Origin: Methylococcaceae bacterium
GTDB lineage: Bacteria; Pseudomonadota; Gammaproteobacteria; Methylococcales; Methylomonadaceae
Length of the DNA: 44,150 nt
Assembly: GCA_947505105.1 (NCBI GenBank)
Contig: CANNKG010000021.1
Coordinates: 1-44,150, forward strand
Reading direction: 5' to 3'
Each line of letters opens with the position of its first letter. Position 1 is the stretch's first letter. This document shows positions 9,271 through 17,531 of the stretch, one piece after another. Made by a program: the position numbers and the translations under genes. The notes beneath the pieces were generated by a model that saw only the letters and a program-made list of their open reading frames with translations, searched no databases and had not been told where the DNA came from.

Positions 9271-10287
9271 TTAACCGGTTAGACACGATTCGGATTTCAT
9301 GTCGCGCTTGAGTAAATTCTGTACCGCCGTTAACGGCGGTAGATTTTCATAAAGTACTTTAAAGGTTTGCTCAGTAATCGGCATGTCGATCTGATGCTTT
9401 TGAGCTAAAACGTGGGTTTCTCTTGCGGCCAGAATACCTTCCACTTCCTGCCCAATGATCTTGATTGCTTCGGCACTGTCCTGACCTTGCCCTAGCGCTA
9501 ACCCATAACGGCGATTTCTGGATTGATTGTCTGTGCATGTCAAAATCAGATCGCCAAGACCTGCCAAGCCCATGAAGGTTTCTTGTCTGCCTCCCAATTT
9601 AAGCCCCAGACGCATAATTTCGGTCAGTCCTCGGGTAATTAACGCTGCACGCGTGTTAGCACCGAAGCCCAAGCCATCGGCGATTCCCGCTGCAATCGCC
9701 AGTACGTTTTTGACCGCCCCACCGACTTGAACACCGATAATGTCATTATTGGTATAAGCTCTAAAGCGTGAGTTATGCAGTAGACCCGCCAAATATTCAG
9801 CCAATTCGTTTTGATTGGAAGCAATGGTAATTGCGGTCGGCAGGTTCGAAGCCACTTCCATCGCGAAAGAGGGTCCTGATAATACCGCCATTGGTAAATT
9901 CGGCGATAAAATTTCCGCGACCACTTGATTCAATAAGGCGCCATCCTCTGGATTAAACCCTTTGGTCGCCCAGGCAATCTGGGTTGAATTTCCCAAATAA
10001 GGTTTGATTTTGAGGAGTGTTTCTCGAAAAGCGCGGCTCGGAACAGAAATAAGTATCAAAGAACTAAACAGAACCGCTTGTTCCAAGCTATTAGTTACCT
10101 GTAAATTAGACGGGAAGGAGATTCCTGGTAAATAACGGTAATTTTGATTTTCAGTATGAAGCGCCTGAATATGCCGACTATCATGGCCCCAAAGAATGGT
10201 CTGGCAGCCGTTGCGTGCTGCCAGAATAGCTAATGCCGTACCCCAGGAACCGGCGCCAAGGACGCTGATGCGTGGTTTTGCAATCAC
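9271..10287 (-). CDS. gpsA: NAD(P)-dependent glycerol-3-phosphate dehydrogenase
   Basis: 338 aa. Reduces dihydroxyacetone phosphate to sn-glycerol 3-phosphate for phospholipid synthesis. The N-terminal Rossmann motif is ISVLGAGSWGTALAI. AWATKGF, LSGPSFAMEVA and the catalytic-lysine region GGAVKNVLAIAAGIADGLGFG follow; GLGDLILTCT and SRNRRYGLALGQG are family signatures. It lies directly downstream of secB with no gap, the conserved gammaproteobacterial secB-gpsA pair. Confidence 0.97.
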   Translation of the reverse strand: MIAKPRISVLGAGSWGTALAILAARNGCQTILWGHDSRHIQALHTENQNYRYLPGISFPSNLQVTNSLEQAVLFSSLILISVPSRAFRETLLKIKPYLGNSTQIAWATKGFNPEDGALLNQVVAEILSPNLPMAVLSGPSFAMEVASNLPTAITIASNQNELAEYLAGLLHNSRFRAYTNNDIIGVQVGGAVKNVLAIAAGIADGLGFGANTRAALITRGLTEIMRLGLKLGGRQETFMGLAGLGDLILTCTDNQSRNRRYGLALGQGQDSAEAIKIIGQEVEGILAARETHVLAQKHQIDMPITEQTFKVLYENLPPLTAVQNLLKRDMKSESCLTG

Positions 10288-10758
10288 TTAATTTATGCTT
10301 TCGGAAGTAGGCGCCTGTTGTTGCAATTGTTGTATATGTTGAGCATATAATGCGTCAAAATTTACCGGTGCAAGCAACAACTGAGGAAATCCACCTTTAG
10401 TCACTAAGTCGGTAACCGCTTCCCGTGCATAAGGAAATAATATATTCGGACAGAAGCTTCCAAGCATCGGCCCCATTTCTTGCTCACCAAAGCCTTCCAA
10501 AACAAAAATTCCAGATTGACAAACTTCAGCCAAGTAAGCGACAGTTTCGCCACATTTAACGGTAGTGGTTACCGTTAAGGCAACTTCGTACAGATTTTTA
10601 TCTAAGGTTTCAACTTGAGTTCCTAGATTAATATCCACCGCCGGTTCCCATTTTTGGGTAAAAATTTGGGGTGAATTCGGGGTTTCGAAGGACACATCTT
10701 TAGTATAAATTTTTTGAATTGCAAATTGTCTTTCAACAGCAGTATTTTCTTCAGCCAT
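10288..10758 (-). CDS. secB: SecB, export chaperone
   Basis: 156 aa. Tetrameric cytosolic chaperone that keeps preproteins unfolded and hands them to SecA. Family features are visible: FAIQKIYTKDVSFETPNSP near the N terminus, the EVALTVTTTVK strand, and the C-terminal CPNILFPYAREAVTDLVTKGGFPQLLLAPVNFDALYAQ signature. Its stop abuts the gpsA start, so the two are co-translated. The GlrX gene (grxC) that often lies beside secB is absent. Confidence 0.97.
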   Translation of the reverse strand: MAEENTAVERQFAIQKIYTKDVSFETPNSPQIFTQKWEPAVDINLGTQVETLDKNLYEVALTVTTTVKCGETVAYLAEVCQSGIFVLEGFGEQEMGPMLGSFCPNILFPYAREAVTDLVTKGGFPQLLLAPVNFDALYAQHIQQLQQQAPTSESIN

Positions 10759-10874
10759 GGCGAATCTTGAGTTAATGTTTAAGGTTCCGAATGGTAAGCA
10801 CCGATTCGGGGAAAATCGTGAATCTATAATCCACGCGATGTTATTTAAAGCGCAAGCTTAAGTTAGCTTCCACT

Positions 10875-11315
10875 TTAACTTTTATCCTTTGCAGTTATTT
10901 TTATCGGCAACTTATTCTCTTCCCAAGACTGCATGCCGCCAATTAAACTATAAAGCTGTTTAAATCCGTTTTCAGTCAAAATTTTACACGCGGCAGTTGA
11001 GCGTGTTCCAGTCTGACAAACCACAATAATTGGCTTTTCTTGGGCATGATTCAGTTTTTTCAGATGATCATTGAGTTTGCTGAGTGGAATATTAATGGCA
11101 TCTTCAATATGACCTTTGATAAATTCTGGCTCTTCGCGAACATCAAGCACCACGGTGTCTACAGTGTTCATTTTTGTGACTGCTGTGACAGGTGAAATAG
11201 GCACAAATTTTCTGAGGGCAGTTTCTATGAAATCCTGAATCAGTAGAAAGGCGATTACTGCAAATGCTAAAGTTAAGAGGTAATGATTAAGAACAAATTC
11301 TAGATAACGGTCCAT
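10875..11315 (-). CDS. Membrane-anchored rhodanese-like sulfurtransferase
   Basis: 146 aa, YibN-like. An N-terminal hydrophobic segment (about residues 12-28) anchors it. A single rhodanese domain follows with VVLDVREEPEFIKGHIEDAINIP and the active-site loop VCQTGTRS, where Cys100 would carry the persulfide. Rhodaneses move sulfane sulfur between thiols; the substrate cannot be read from sequence. It matches the rhodanese (yibN) of the secB neighbourhood. It lies 24 bp after an ArsR-type regulator on the same strand, which suggests a two-gene operon responding to sulfur species. Confidence 0.88.
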   Translation of the reverse strand: MDRYLEFVLNHYLLTLAFAVIAFLLIQDFIETALRKFVPISPVTAVTKMNTVDTVVLDVREEPEFIKGHIEDAINIPLSKLNDHLKKLNHAQEKPIIVVCQTGTRSTAACKILTENGFKQLYSLIGGMQSWEENKLPIKITAKDKS

Positions 11316-11339
11316 TTCAAGGGTGTGGGGTAGATGTAA

Positions 11340-11654
11340 TTAACGATTATTGCAAAAAATTTCTTGCATCATTTTTATAAGCTGGAGCATTCTTGGGTCA
11401 TCAATGTAGTAAAAAACTCGATTAGCTTCCTTCTTATAGTTCAGAATATCCTTTTCCCTTAAGATAGCTAAATGTTGTGAAATATTGCTTTGACTAGTCC
11501 CTACCTGCTCAACAATATCCTGAACGCTTAATGCTTTACTGCCCAATACACATAAAATTTTTAAACGCAATGGGTTTGATATCGCTTTTAAGCATCGAGC
11601 TGCACGAATTATATCTGTATCGCTGGGTAATACAAGGTTGTTTTTGTTATCCAT
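11340..11654 (-). CDS. ArsR-family regulator with a BigR/SqrR-like cysteine pair
   Basis: 104 aa winged-helix repressor. The recognition helix region is SQSNISQHLAILREKDIL (residues 54-71), followed by the wing (KEANRVFYYI). Cys35 sits in LRLKILCVLG and Cys101 in EIFCNNR, the same places as the two cysteines of persulfide-sensing ArsR proteins (BigR, SqrR, YgaV); a third Cys is at 21. No ArsR-type metal box (ELCVCDL) is present in the recognition helix. From this I infer sensing of reactive sulfur or redox rather than arsenic. It is upstream of the rhodanese gene on the same strand. Confidence 0.85.
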   Translation of the reverse strand: MDNKNNLVLPSDTDIIRAARCLKAISNPLRLKILCVLGSKALSVQDIVEQVGTSQSNISQHLAILREKDILNYKKEANRVFYYIDDPRMLQLIKMMQEIFCNNR

Positions 11655-11942
11655 CCTGGGAAATACTCATCCAATTTTAGGGGTTATGGTCATTTAAAAC
11701 GATCACATTAGGTGGATTTTAGACGAATTTAGCAGTAAATTGACCAATTTTCATGATGTTTAAGTAGGCTCTTTATGAAAATCACAACCCATCAGGTAAT
11801 ACTTTCGATCAACTTAACAAAAGTAGATTCTATTATATCAGGCTTAACAGTAGTCAATCTTTAAAAAACGCCGCCATTACCCCCCAACAATTTGCAATCA
11901 CGAAAAATTAAAAACAGGCCGGGGTCAATATTTAAACATAAT
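11655..11942. other. Intergenic region upstream of the ArsR gene
   Basis: About 290 bp of AT-rich sequence without a gene that I can support. In many gammaproteobacteria gpmI (phosphoglycerate mutase) lies between the yibN-type rhodanese and envC; no remnant of it is recognisable here. Confidence 0.5.
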
Positions 11943-12170
11943 CTATGCAACAACAGATTTTTTATGCCTTAGCTCCAAAGCAAACTTATCAAAAATGATA
12001 CCATATAAGCTATTATTGTGAAGTTTTTCATCTGTTTTCGTGGGGAGTGAAATGATTACGGTAGTTCGACCGAATCCGTTGGCGTTGATTAACCTTGGCT
12101 GCCTTGTCATATCAGGTAAACTCAACGAAAACAGCCACTTATCAAACTTAACCTCCACAAGTCTAGACAT
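11943..12170 (-). CDS. Possible small protein, unknown
   Basis: 75-codon frame starting at ATG 12170, with an AGAAGG-like ribosome-binding site about 11 bases upstream. The product begins MSRLVEVKFDKWLFSLSLP and has no signal peptide, membrane helix or motif that I recognise. It stands alone between the ArsR gene and envC. It may be a real orphan gene or a chance frame; the length allows either. Confidence 0.3.
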   Translation of the reverse strand: MSRLVEVKFDKWLFSLSLPDMTRQPRLINANGFGRTTVIISLPTKTDEKLHNNSLYGIIFDKFALELRHKKSVVA

Positions 12171-12223
12171 TTTAGCTTACCCTTCTGACCAATGCCTTAT
12201 CTCTCAATAAATAGTATATCTTG

Positions 12224-13597
12224 ATGCGTTACTGTCTCAAATTCATAGGGATATTGGCCTATTTTGTATCCTTGCCTATCCTTGCTGAACATCAAACGAC
12301 TAACCAAATTGCCAATAAACGTGACGAATTAAATTCAGTCAGATCAAAAATAGCTGAAACTCATAAAAATCTTGGCCAAACAAAGCATCATCAAGAAAAC
12401 ATTCAGGCGGAACTGACCAGTATCGATAATCAATCTTCTACTTTGACAGCATCATTAATTTTAATTCAACAAAAAATTGATTCAAAAAAACAACGCTTGA
12501 AAGAAAATACTTTTGCCTTAATCAAGCTAAAAAAGAGTATCGCGCATCAAAAAAAGAAATTGGGTGATCAATTGGCATCCGCTTATCGAATAGGGTCGCA
12601 AGATCGCTTAAAGTTATTCTTAAATCAGGATGATACGACTTTATCGAATCGAATGTTGGCCTACCATAATTATTTGACTCAAGAACGCTTTCAAAAAGTG
12701 GCTCAATTTAATCAAGATATTGAACAACTCGCGCGACTCGATACAGAATTACATCGGGATAATTTGCAATTATCGGAAGCGTTAAATCAGAAGCAAACAG
12801 ACCAAGCAAAACTCCAACAATTGAAAAATGATCGCACTGCGTTATTAAAGCAATTAGACGCCCAGTATAGTGTCGATCAAAGCGCATTACATCATTTGCA
12901 AAATGATGAGCAACAACTTAATACTTTACTAGAAAATCTCCAACGTGCTGAACAACAAATCAAAGCAGAAGCTCAAGCAAAAGAAAAAGCTGCCAGAGCT
13001 GAAAAAGCGCGCATGACAAAAGAACTTGCCGAGCGACAAACAAAACTGAATTCAGAAGCGGCTCTCAAACCCAACAATCCGCAAAATGAAACTAAAATAT
13101 CATCTAATCAACTTGAGAATTCAGCTGCTAACCGCAAAATAAATGCAAATGAAACAGAAGCGCCAAAGCAACCACCAGATACCTCTGGGAGTTTTTCAGC
13201 CGAACAGGATCTCTCTCAACTCAAAGGTAGGCTAACCTGGCCAGTTAGCGGAAAAAAATTAAAAACATTTGGAAGCCCTAGGTTTGAAAGCCATTGGGAA
13301 GGCGTTTTAATCGGTGCAACAACCGGGCAGAAAGTACGCGCATTAGCAAATGGTCGCGTTGTCTATGCAGGCTGGATGCGCAGCTATGGCATGCTGATCA
13401 TTATCAATCACGGAAAAGGATATATGTCAGTATACGCTTTTAATGAAAGCTTATCCAAAAGCGTCGGCGCCACGGTGCATGCGGGAGAAATCATTGCCAG
13501 TGTCGGTCAAAGCGGTGGACAACCTTCATCTGCGCTTTATTTTGAAATTCGTTTGGAAGGTAAACCGCTTGATCCAAGCGAATGGTGTAAATATTAG
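12224..13597 (+). CDS. envC: EnvC-like murein hydrolase activator (degenerate LytM/M23 domain)
   Basis: The frame opens with TTG-ATG; the ATG at 12224 gives a good signal peptide (MRYCLKFIGILAYFVSLPILA), 457 aa. The periplasmic part is two long coiled-coil stretches (about residues 25-270), a low-complexity linker, then a C-terminal M23/LytM domain (about 330-455). The zinc ligands of active M23 enzymes are not kept: HGKGYMSVYAFN lacks the usual His after the Tyr, and LYFEIR replaces LHFE-R. This degeneracy is typical of EnvC, which activates amidases AmiA/AmiB at the septum rather than cutting peptidoglycan. Upstream of ctpA, as in many proteobacteria. Confidence 0.92.
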   Translation: MRYCLKFIGILAYFVSLPILAEHQTTNQIANKRDELNSVRSKIAETHKNLGQTKHHQENIQAELTSIDNQSSTLTASLILIQQKIDSKKQRLKENTFALIKLKKSIAHQKKKLGDQLASAYRIGSQDRLKLFLNQDDTTLSNRMLAYHNYLTQERFQKVAQFNQDIEQLARLDTELHRDNLQLSEALNQKQTDQAKLQQLKNDRTALLKQLDAQYSVDQSALHHLQNDEQQLNTLLENLQRAEQQIKAEAQAKEKAARAEKARMTKELAERQTKLNSEAALKPNNPQNETKISSNQLENSAANRKINANETEAPKQPPDTSGSFSAEQDLSQLKGRLTWPVSGKKLKTFGSPRFESHWEGVLIGATTGQKVRALANGRVVYAGWMRSYGMLIIINHGKGYMSVYAFNESLSKSVGATVHAGEIIASVGQSGGQPSSALYFEIRLEGKPLDPSEWCKY

Positions 13598-13722
13598 TAT
13601 TTAATTCATAAAATCACTTGCTTTAGATGTAAAATATTGGCTATCGTAAATTTCGTACCTTTGCATATCCACAATAGTAATTGCAATAGTTAGCAAAGAT
13701 AAGTTTTGGAGACTTAAAACAG

Positions 13723-15087
13723 ATGCTCAAAAAGAAGAATATTTTCATTTTATTCCTAGGTATTGTTCTAGGTGCTTTTATCGGCATCTGTGGCAGTGTG
13801 TTTGCTGAGTTGGGAAATGGCAACCCGGATCGTGCGGTTGAAAATGAAACCCTACCTTACGATGAATTACGTAATTTTACTGAAATTTTTGGCCGAATTA
13901 AACGCGATTATGTAGAGCCTGTTTCGGATAAGAAATTACTTGAAGATGCCGTCAGGGGCATGTTAACCGGATTAGACCCACATTCTGCCTACTTAGGCGA
14001 TGAAGAATATAAGGAATTGAAAGAGGGAACCACTGGCCAGTTTGGTGGTTTAGGCATTGAAGTCAGCATGGAAGATGGCTATGTTAAAGTCGTTTCTCCT
14101 ATTGATGATACACCAGCAAGTAAGGCAGGTATCCAAGCGGGTGATTTAATCATTAAATTGGATGATAAGCCGGTTAAAGGCATGAGTCTTGTTGAAGCGG
14201 TTAAATATATGCGTGGAGAACCCGGCAGCGAAATTATACTCACGGTTGTTCGAGAAGGTGCCGATGTTCCGCTTAAAATAAAGATTTTACGTGCCGTGAT
14301 TAATGTCAAAAGTGTTAAGAGCCGAATTTTAGAGCCTGGTTACGGTTACATTCGCATTAGCAGTTTCCAATCAAGAACCGATCAAAATCTTGTCGATGCT
14401 ATTAAAGAACTTACACAAAATAATAAGAACAAGCTAAAAGGCTTAGTGCTTGACTTGCGTAATAATCCAGGTGGTGTTCTTGATGCTGCTGTCGGCGTTA
14501 GTGATGCTTTTTTAACAGACGGATTAATCGTCTATACCGAAGGACGCATTAAAAATTCCGAAATGCGTTTTAATGCCTCACCTGATGATTTAATCGCTGG
14601 TGCACCGATTGTGGTTTTAATTAATTCAGGTTCAGCTTCAGCATCTGAAATTGTTGCCGGTGCCCTCCAAGATCATCACCGAGCCATCATTATGGGGGAA
14701 AAATCATTTGGTAAAGGTTCGGTTCAAACGGTTTTGCCTACCAGCAACGGTGGAGCAATTAAGTTAACTACCGCTCGGTATTACACGCCATCCGGAAGAT
14801 CAATACAAGCAGAAGGAATTGAGCCAGATGTTTCACTTGCGCGAGTTAAATTACAGTCAATGGATACAGATGGCTTTAAACCCGTTAAGGAAGCTGATCT
14901 TTCACATCACTTGCAAAATGGTAATGGCAAATCTAATAAGCTAGAATCTAAAATAAAACAAATTGAAAGCGAGGAAGCCACCGACCCAAAAACTGAGAAG
15001 AAGACTCAAGAGCAAAATGATTTGATGGATTATCCATTAAATGAAGCATTGACTTTACTCAAAGGGGTTGGTATTTTCCGAAAGTAA
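13723..15087 (+). CDS. ctpA: Carboxy-terminal processing protease (S41 family)
   Basis: 454 aa. N-terminal signal/anchor (IFILFLGIVLGAFIGICGSVFA), then the S41 N-terminal helices (LTGLDPHSAYL), a PDZ domain (about 105-190, with GGLGIEVSMEDG and SKAGIQAGDLIIKLDD), and the protease core. The catalytic Ser306 in NSGSASASE and Lys331 in EKSFGKGSV form the Ser-Lys dyad with the family spacing of 25 residues. A charged C-terminal extension (about 400-440) precedes the end. Periplasmic, probably trimming envelope proteins or peptidoglycan hydrolases. 125 bp after envC. Confidence 0.95.
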   Translation: MLKKKNIFILFLGIVLGAFIGICGSVFAELGNGNPDRAVENETLPYDELRNFTEIFGRIKRDYVEPVSDKKLLEDAVRGMLTGLDPHSAYLGDEEYKELKEGTTGQFGGLGIEVSMEDGYVKVVSPIDDTPASKAGIQAGDLIIKLDDKPVKGMSLVEAVKYMRGEPGSEIILTVVREGADVPLKIKILRAVINVKSVKSRILEPGYGYIRISSFQSRTDQNLVDAIKELTQNNKNKLKGLVLDLRNNPGGVLDAAVGVSDAFLTDGLIVYTEGRIKNSEMRFNASPDDLIAGAPIVVLINSGSASASEIVAGALQDHHRAIIMGEKSFGKGSVQTVLPTSNGGAIKLTTARYYTPSGRSIQAEGIEPDVSLARVKLQSMDTDGFKPVKEADLSHHLQNGNGKSNKLESKIKQIESEEATDPKTEKKTQEQNDLMDYPLNEALTLLKGVGIFRK

Positions 15088-15182
15088 TATATCGTTTACA
15101 CAGTGGTGTTTGCGATAACGAAACCATTTATCTGTAAATTCCATAACATTTGCAGTATGTTTAGGATTACAGGAGAAGTGTG

Positions 15183-15297
15183 TATAATCGAACAGCAATG
15201 GAAGAAATTATTAGTAGGTAAAATTTAGAATCGACATGCTCTAAATTCAGCATGTATCTTGATATCATGATTTGTTTATGTGTAATGTCGATTTTTT
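15183..15297 (+). ncRNA. Possible small RNA or leader with competing hairpins
   Basis: A perfect TATAAT (15183-15188; no clear -35) precedes a structured stretch. AATCGACAT (15229-15237) can pair with ATGTCGATT (15285-15293), which runs directly into TTTT. Alternatively ACATGCT (15234-15240) pairs with AGCATGT (15249-15255). The two pairings share bases and exclude each other, as in attenuators. It lies between ctpA and the small acidic protein gene. It may be a ctpA terminator, a small RNA, or a leader of the next gene; the long loop of the outer stem weakens the terminator reading. Confidence 0.3.
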
Positions 15298-15356
15298 GTT
15301 GTAAACAATATCCAACACAAGCATTAAATAAGTATGTACTTTAATGTGAGATTAAA

Positions 15357-15587
15357 ATGGCTAGAACATCCTCAAAAACTGTTGAAAAACCGGTTGATAA
15401 TACAACTAATGAGAAAGAAATTGATACAGACGATGAATTTGACTCATCAGAATATGTTTCTCTTTCAGACGACGCTGAAAAAGATTTAAAGAAAATGGTG
15501 GCGCGAAGAAAAATCGAAATCTATTGGGAAAAAAAGCGATTGAAAGATCAATTTGATGATTTTGAGGATTCTGAGTTTGATTTTTAA
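15357..15587 (+). CDS. Small acidic protein resembling the PA3496 putative envelope integrity family
   Basis: 76 aa, highly acidic with an alternating acidic/basic C terminus. The region ARRKIEIYWEKKRLKDQFDDFED resembles the conserved end of the PA3496-type small proteins (ARRKIE-YLE-KRL---LDD), which are annotated as putative envelope integrity proteins in gammaproteobacteria. There is no signal peptide or membrane helix. The N-terminal 45 residues look disordered. The function is essentially unknown. The family call rests on remembered motif similarity only. Confidence 0.65.
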   Translation: MARTSSKTVEKPVDNTTNEKEIDTDDEFDSSEYVSLSDDAEKDLKKMVARRKIEIYWEKKRLKDQFDDFEDSEFDF

Positions 15588-15671
15588 AAACCAGAGTGTC
15601 CATTCCGTAGTTTCTGTCAAAAATGATCCACGTAAGACTTAAATAATCATTAGTTAGCAAGTATATTTTGT

Positions 15672-15697
15672 GAATTAGCGCTTAACAGCGCTAATTC
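15672..15697. terminator. Hairpin between convergent genes
   Basis: Perfect 10-bp stem GAATTAGCGC (15672-15681) / GCGCTAATTC (15688-15697) with a 6-base loop, between the small acidic protein gene (plus, ends 15587) and the minus-strand gene ending at 15705. The position suits a bidirectional terminator, but neither side has a clean T-run. Confidence 0.55.
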
Positions 15698-15704
15698 GAG
15701 CTAT

Positions 15705-16142
15705 TTATAGTTCATCAATTCCTGAAACACCGATGATTGACCAATTCTCCTTATTCATCGAGTCATTACCTCCATTACTTTTGTCATATTGGATCCGACA
15801 AGCATAACGCTCGGTTTTAGCTGGATTATTATTATCACTGATGCCGATATCTGCGTTGACTAGATATTCATAATTGCCTAGTCCCCATGCGTTGATTGGC
15901 GCATTTGTAAACGATAAGGTCAACTTCTCGCCCAATTCATCTTTTATATATTCATTACATTGCTTAAATGCAATTTCTGTCATCTGATTTGAGATTGCTT
16001 CACGGGAACCTTGATCATCGGTATCTTCAAGAAATAGATCTGACTGAGCAGCCTTGTAGGCAAAGGGCATAATTACTTTTTGTTGAATCAAAAGTAAGAT
16101 TACTATTCCAGCTATAAGTGCAAAGATGGAGTTTTTTTTCAC
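15705..16142 (-). CDS. Hypothetical membrane-anchored protein
   Basis: 145 aa, not recognised. One N-terminal hydrophobic segment (IFALIAGIVILLLIQQ, about residues 6-21) follows a Lys-Lys start, so it is a signal anchor or uncleaved signal with the remaining 120 residues probably outside the cytoplasm. The soluble part has two cysteines (KQCNEY and YACRIQY) that could form a disulfide. It is a lone gene with long flanking gaps on both sides, which suggests lineage-specific content. Confidence 0.7.
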   Translation of the reverse strand: MKKNSIFALIAGIVILLLIQQKVIMPFAYKAAQSDLFLEDTDDQGSREAISNQMTEIAFKQCNEYIKDELGEKLTLSFTNAPINAWGLGNYEYLVNADIGISDNNNPAKTERYACRIQYDKSNGGNDSMNKENWSIIGVSGIDEL

Positions 16143-16452
16143 GTTATTAAGTCCTGTTTAAAAATAAGATGCCTGATAATTTTTTAAAAATTTAACTATA
16201 TGAGTTTACCAGAAATTGATTAGCTTATGAAATATCATTAAAAATCCCGCTGCCTGTCGCAGGCGTTAATGATTAATTTAATTCATAATCCCGAATAACT
16301 TTAATTAATGTTGCTTTAGTAGACTCTCATTTCATGTAGTATGATATTCAAGTTTGTATCTTTGACGCCCCTGTACATTTATTTTAAAGAGCTACATAAA
16401 ACTTATTACGTGTGCATTTTTACCACCCCTCATTTTACTATGGAGCATGTGA
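16143..16452. other. Intergenic region between two divergent genes
   Basis: 310 bp, AT-rich, holding the upstream regions of the 145-aa protein (leftward) and the FMN-binding protein (rightward). The only structure I see is a short GC-rich hairpin GCCTG-TCG-CAGGC at 16252-16264, with a run of A on its left that would read as T on the minus strand. No gene is evident. Confidence 0.5.
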
Positions 16453-17001
16453 ATGAAATCAGGTAGATTCCGAAAGTTGGTTTTCATTTGTTTACTGTTA
16501 ACATCAAATCCGTTCTGTTTTGCGAAAGTTTTTTACAGCAAAAATGAAGCCATGGAATTAGCATTCGGTAAGGCTGAAGTTGAATTACTTTCACTATTCC
16601 CTGACCAGGACCAAATAAACCAGATCCAGAAAGAGGCACATACAAACCTTGATTCTGCTTTTATTAGTCTTTATGTCGGCAAAGAAAAAGGAAAAATCAT
16701 CGGTTATGCAGCTATAGAAACCAACACGGTCAGAACAAAACCTGAAACTTTATTAATTGTATTGTCTCCGGATGGGCACTTAAGCAATATTGTAACGCTT
16801 GCATTTCATGAACCTCCTGAATATATGCCCCCTGAACACTGGTACGCACAACTTTTTCAACGCCCATTAGCCGAAATGGAGTTCAATAAAGGTGTTGATG
16901 GAATAAGTGGTGCAACATTGAGCACTCGTGCCACTCTCAATAGTGTGAGAAAGGTGATGTCAATTTACGAGATATTAATAAAAAATCAAGGGCCACATTA
17001 A
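16453..17001 (+). CDS. Exported FMN-binding-domain protein
   Basis: 182 aa. N-terminal signal peptide (RKLVFICLLLTSNPFCFA), then an FMN-binding domain of the RnfG/NqrC/NosR type. DGISGATLS (residues 149-157) matches the flavinylation motif used by the ApbE flavin transferase; Thr155 would carry FMN through a phosphoester bond. GYAAIETN and the acidic LAFHEPPEY segment fit the domain. A GGAG ribosome-binding site precedes the ATG. It overlaps the next gene by one base (TAATG), so the pair is translationally coupled. It probably carries electrons outside the membrane; donor and acceptor are unknown. Confidence 0.85.
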   Translation: MKSGRFRKLVFICLLLTSNPFCFAKVFYSKNEAMELAFGKAEVELLSLFPDQDQINQIQKEAHTNLDSAFISLYVGKEKGKIIGYAAIETNTVRTKPETLLIVLSPDGHLSNIVTLAFHEPPEYMPPEHWYAQLFQRPLAEMEFNKGVDGISGATLSTRATLNSVRKVMSIYEILIKNQGPH

Positions 17002-17501
17002 TGCGTTTCTTTGTGACGGGTGAACAGCAGCGAAAAGCGCTCTTAAACACCTTGGTATTGATGTTTTTAGGCTATATCGTATTATTATGGCTGAGTAATG
17101 GTTTGATGTATTTTCATCACATGGATTTGACGCCATCGTCCGTCATTGCCTATTATCTTGGTTCGGAAGAGCAATTTACACAAGCGCGTAGTTATCAAGG
17201 CATGTTAGAAGTGTCACATTTCCATCTGTTTTCAATGGGAATGTTGGTAGTGACATTGACGCATCTAATGTTAATGACACAGTTCTCAATTCGTCTGAAA
17301 GTCTGGCTAAGTATTTCAACTTATCTTTCTGCTATTGCCGACGAGGCAGGGGGATGGTTGGTTAGATTTGTGCATCCTACGTTTGCGTATTTCAAAATCG
17401 GTGCTTTTTTATTATTAGAAATATCTTTGATGATGTTGTTGGTGGTAGTGATTATGTCGTTAATTCGCGCTCAAATCAGAATCAGATATAGTGAAGAATA
17501 A
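17001..17501 (+). CDS. Four-helix membrane protein with conserved-looking histidines, partner of the FMN protein
   Basis: 166 aa with four hydrophobic segments (about residues 14-36, 73-94, 101-118 and 132-155). Histidines sit in or next to helices: HH39-40, SHFHLFSMG (73 and 75), THL (88) and VHP (125). That spacing would permit b-type haem ligation, but no cytochrome family is assigned. Its start lies inside the stop of the FMN-binding gene, which argues that the two proteins act together, for example passing electrons from the membrane to the flavin. It ends 30 bp from the convergent cysC. Confidence 0.75.
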   Translation: MRFFVTGEQQRKALLNTLVLMFLGYIVLLWLSNGLMYFHHMDLTPSSVIAYYLGSEEQFTQARSYQGMLEVSHFHLFSMGMLVVTLTHLMLMTQFSIRLKVWLSISTYLSAIADEAGGWLVRFVHPTFAYFKIGAFLLLEISLMMLLVVVIMSLIRAQIRIRYSEE

Positions 17502-17531
17502 AGTCACGCATTGGATACGATAGATCGAATT

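Noticed and set aside
13665-13673. ATATCCACA, a near match to a DnaA box
   Set aside because: It is a single copy between envC and ctpA with no neighbours of its kind.
16252-16264. GCCTG-TCG-CAGGC hairpin as a terminator
   Set aside because: Only 5 bp of stem, and no gene ends next to it on the strand that has the T-run.
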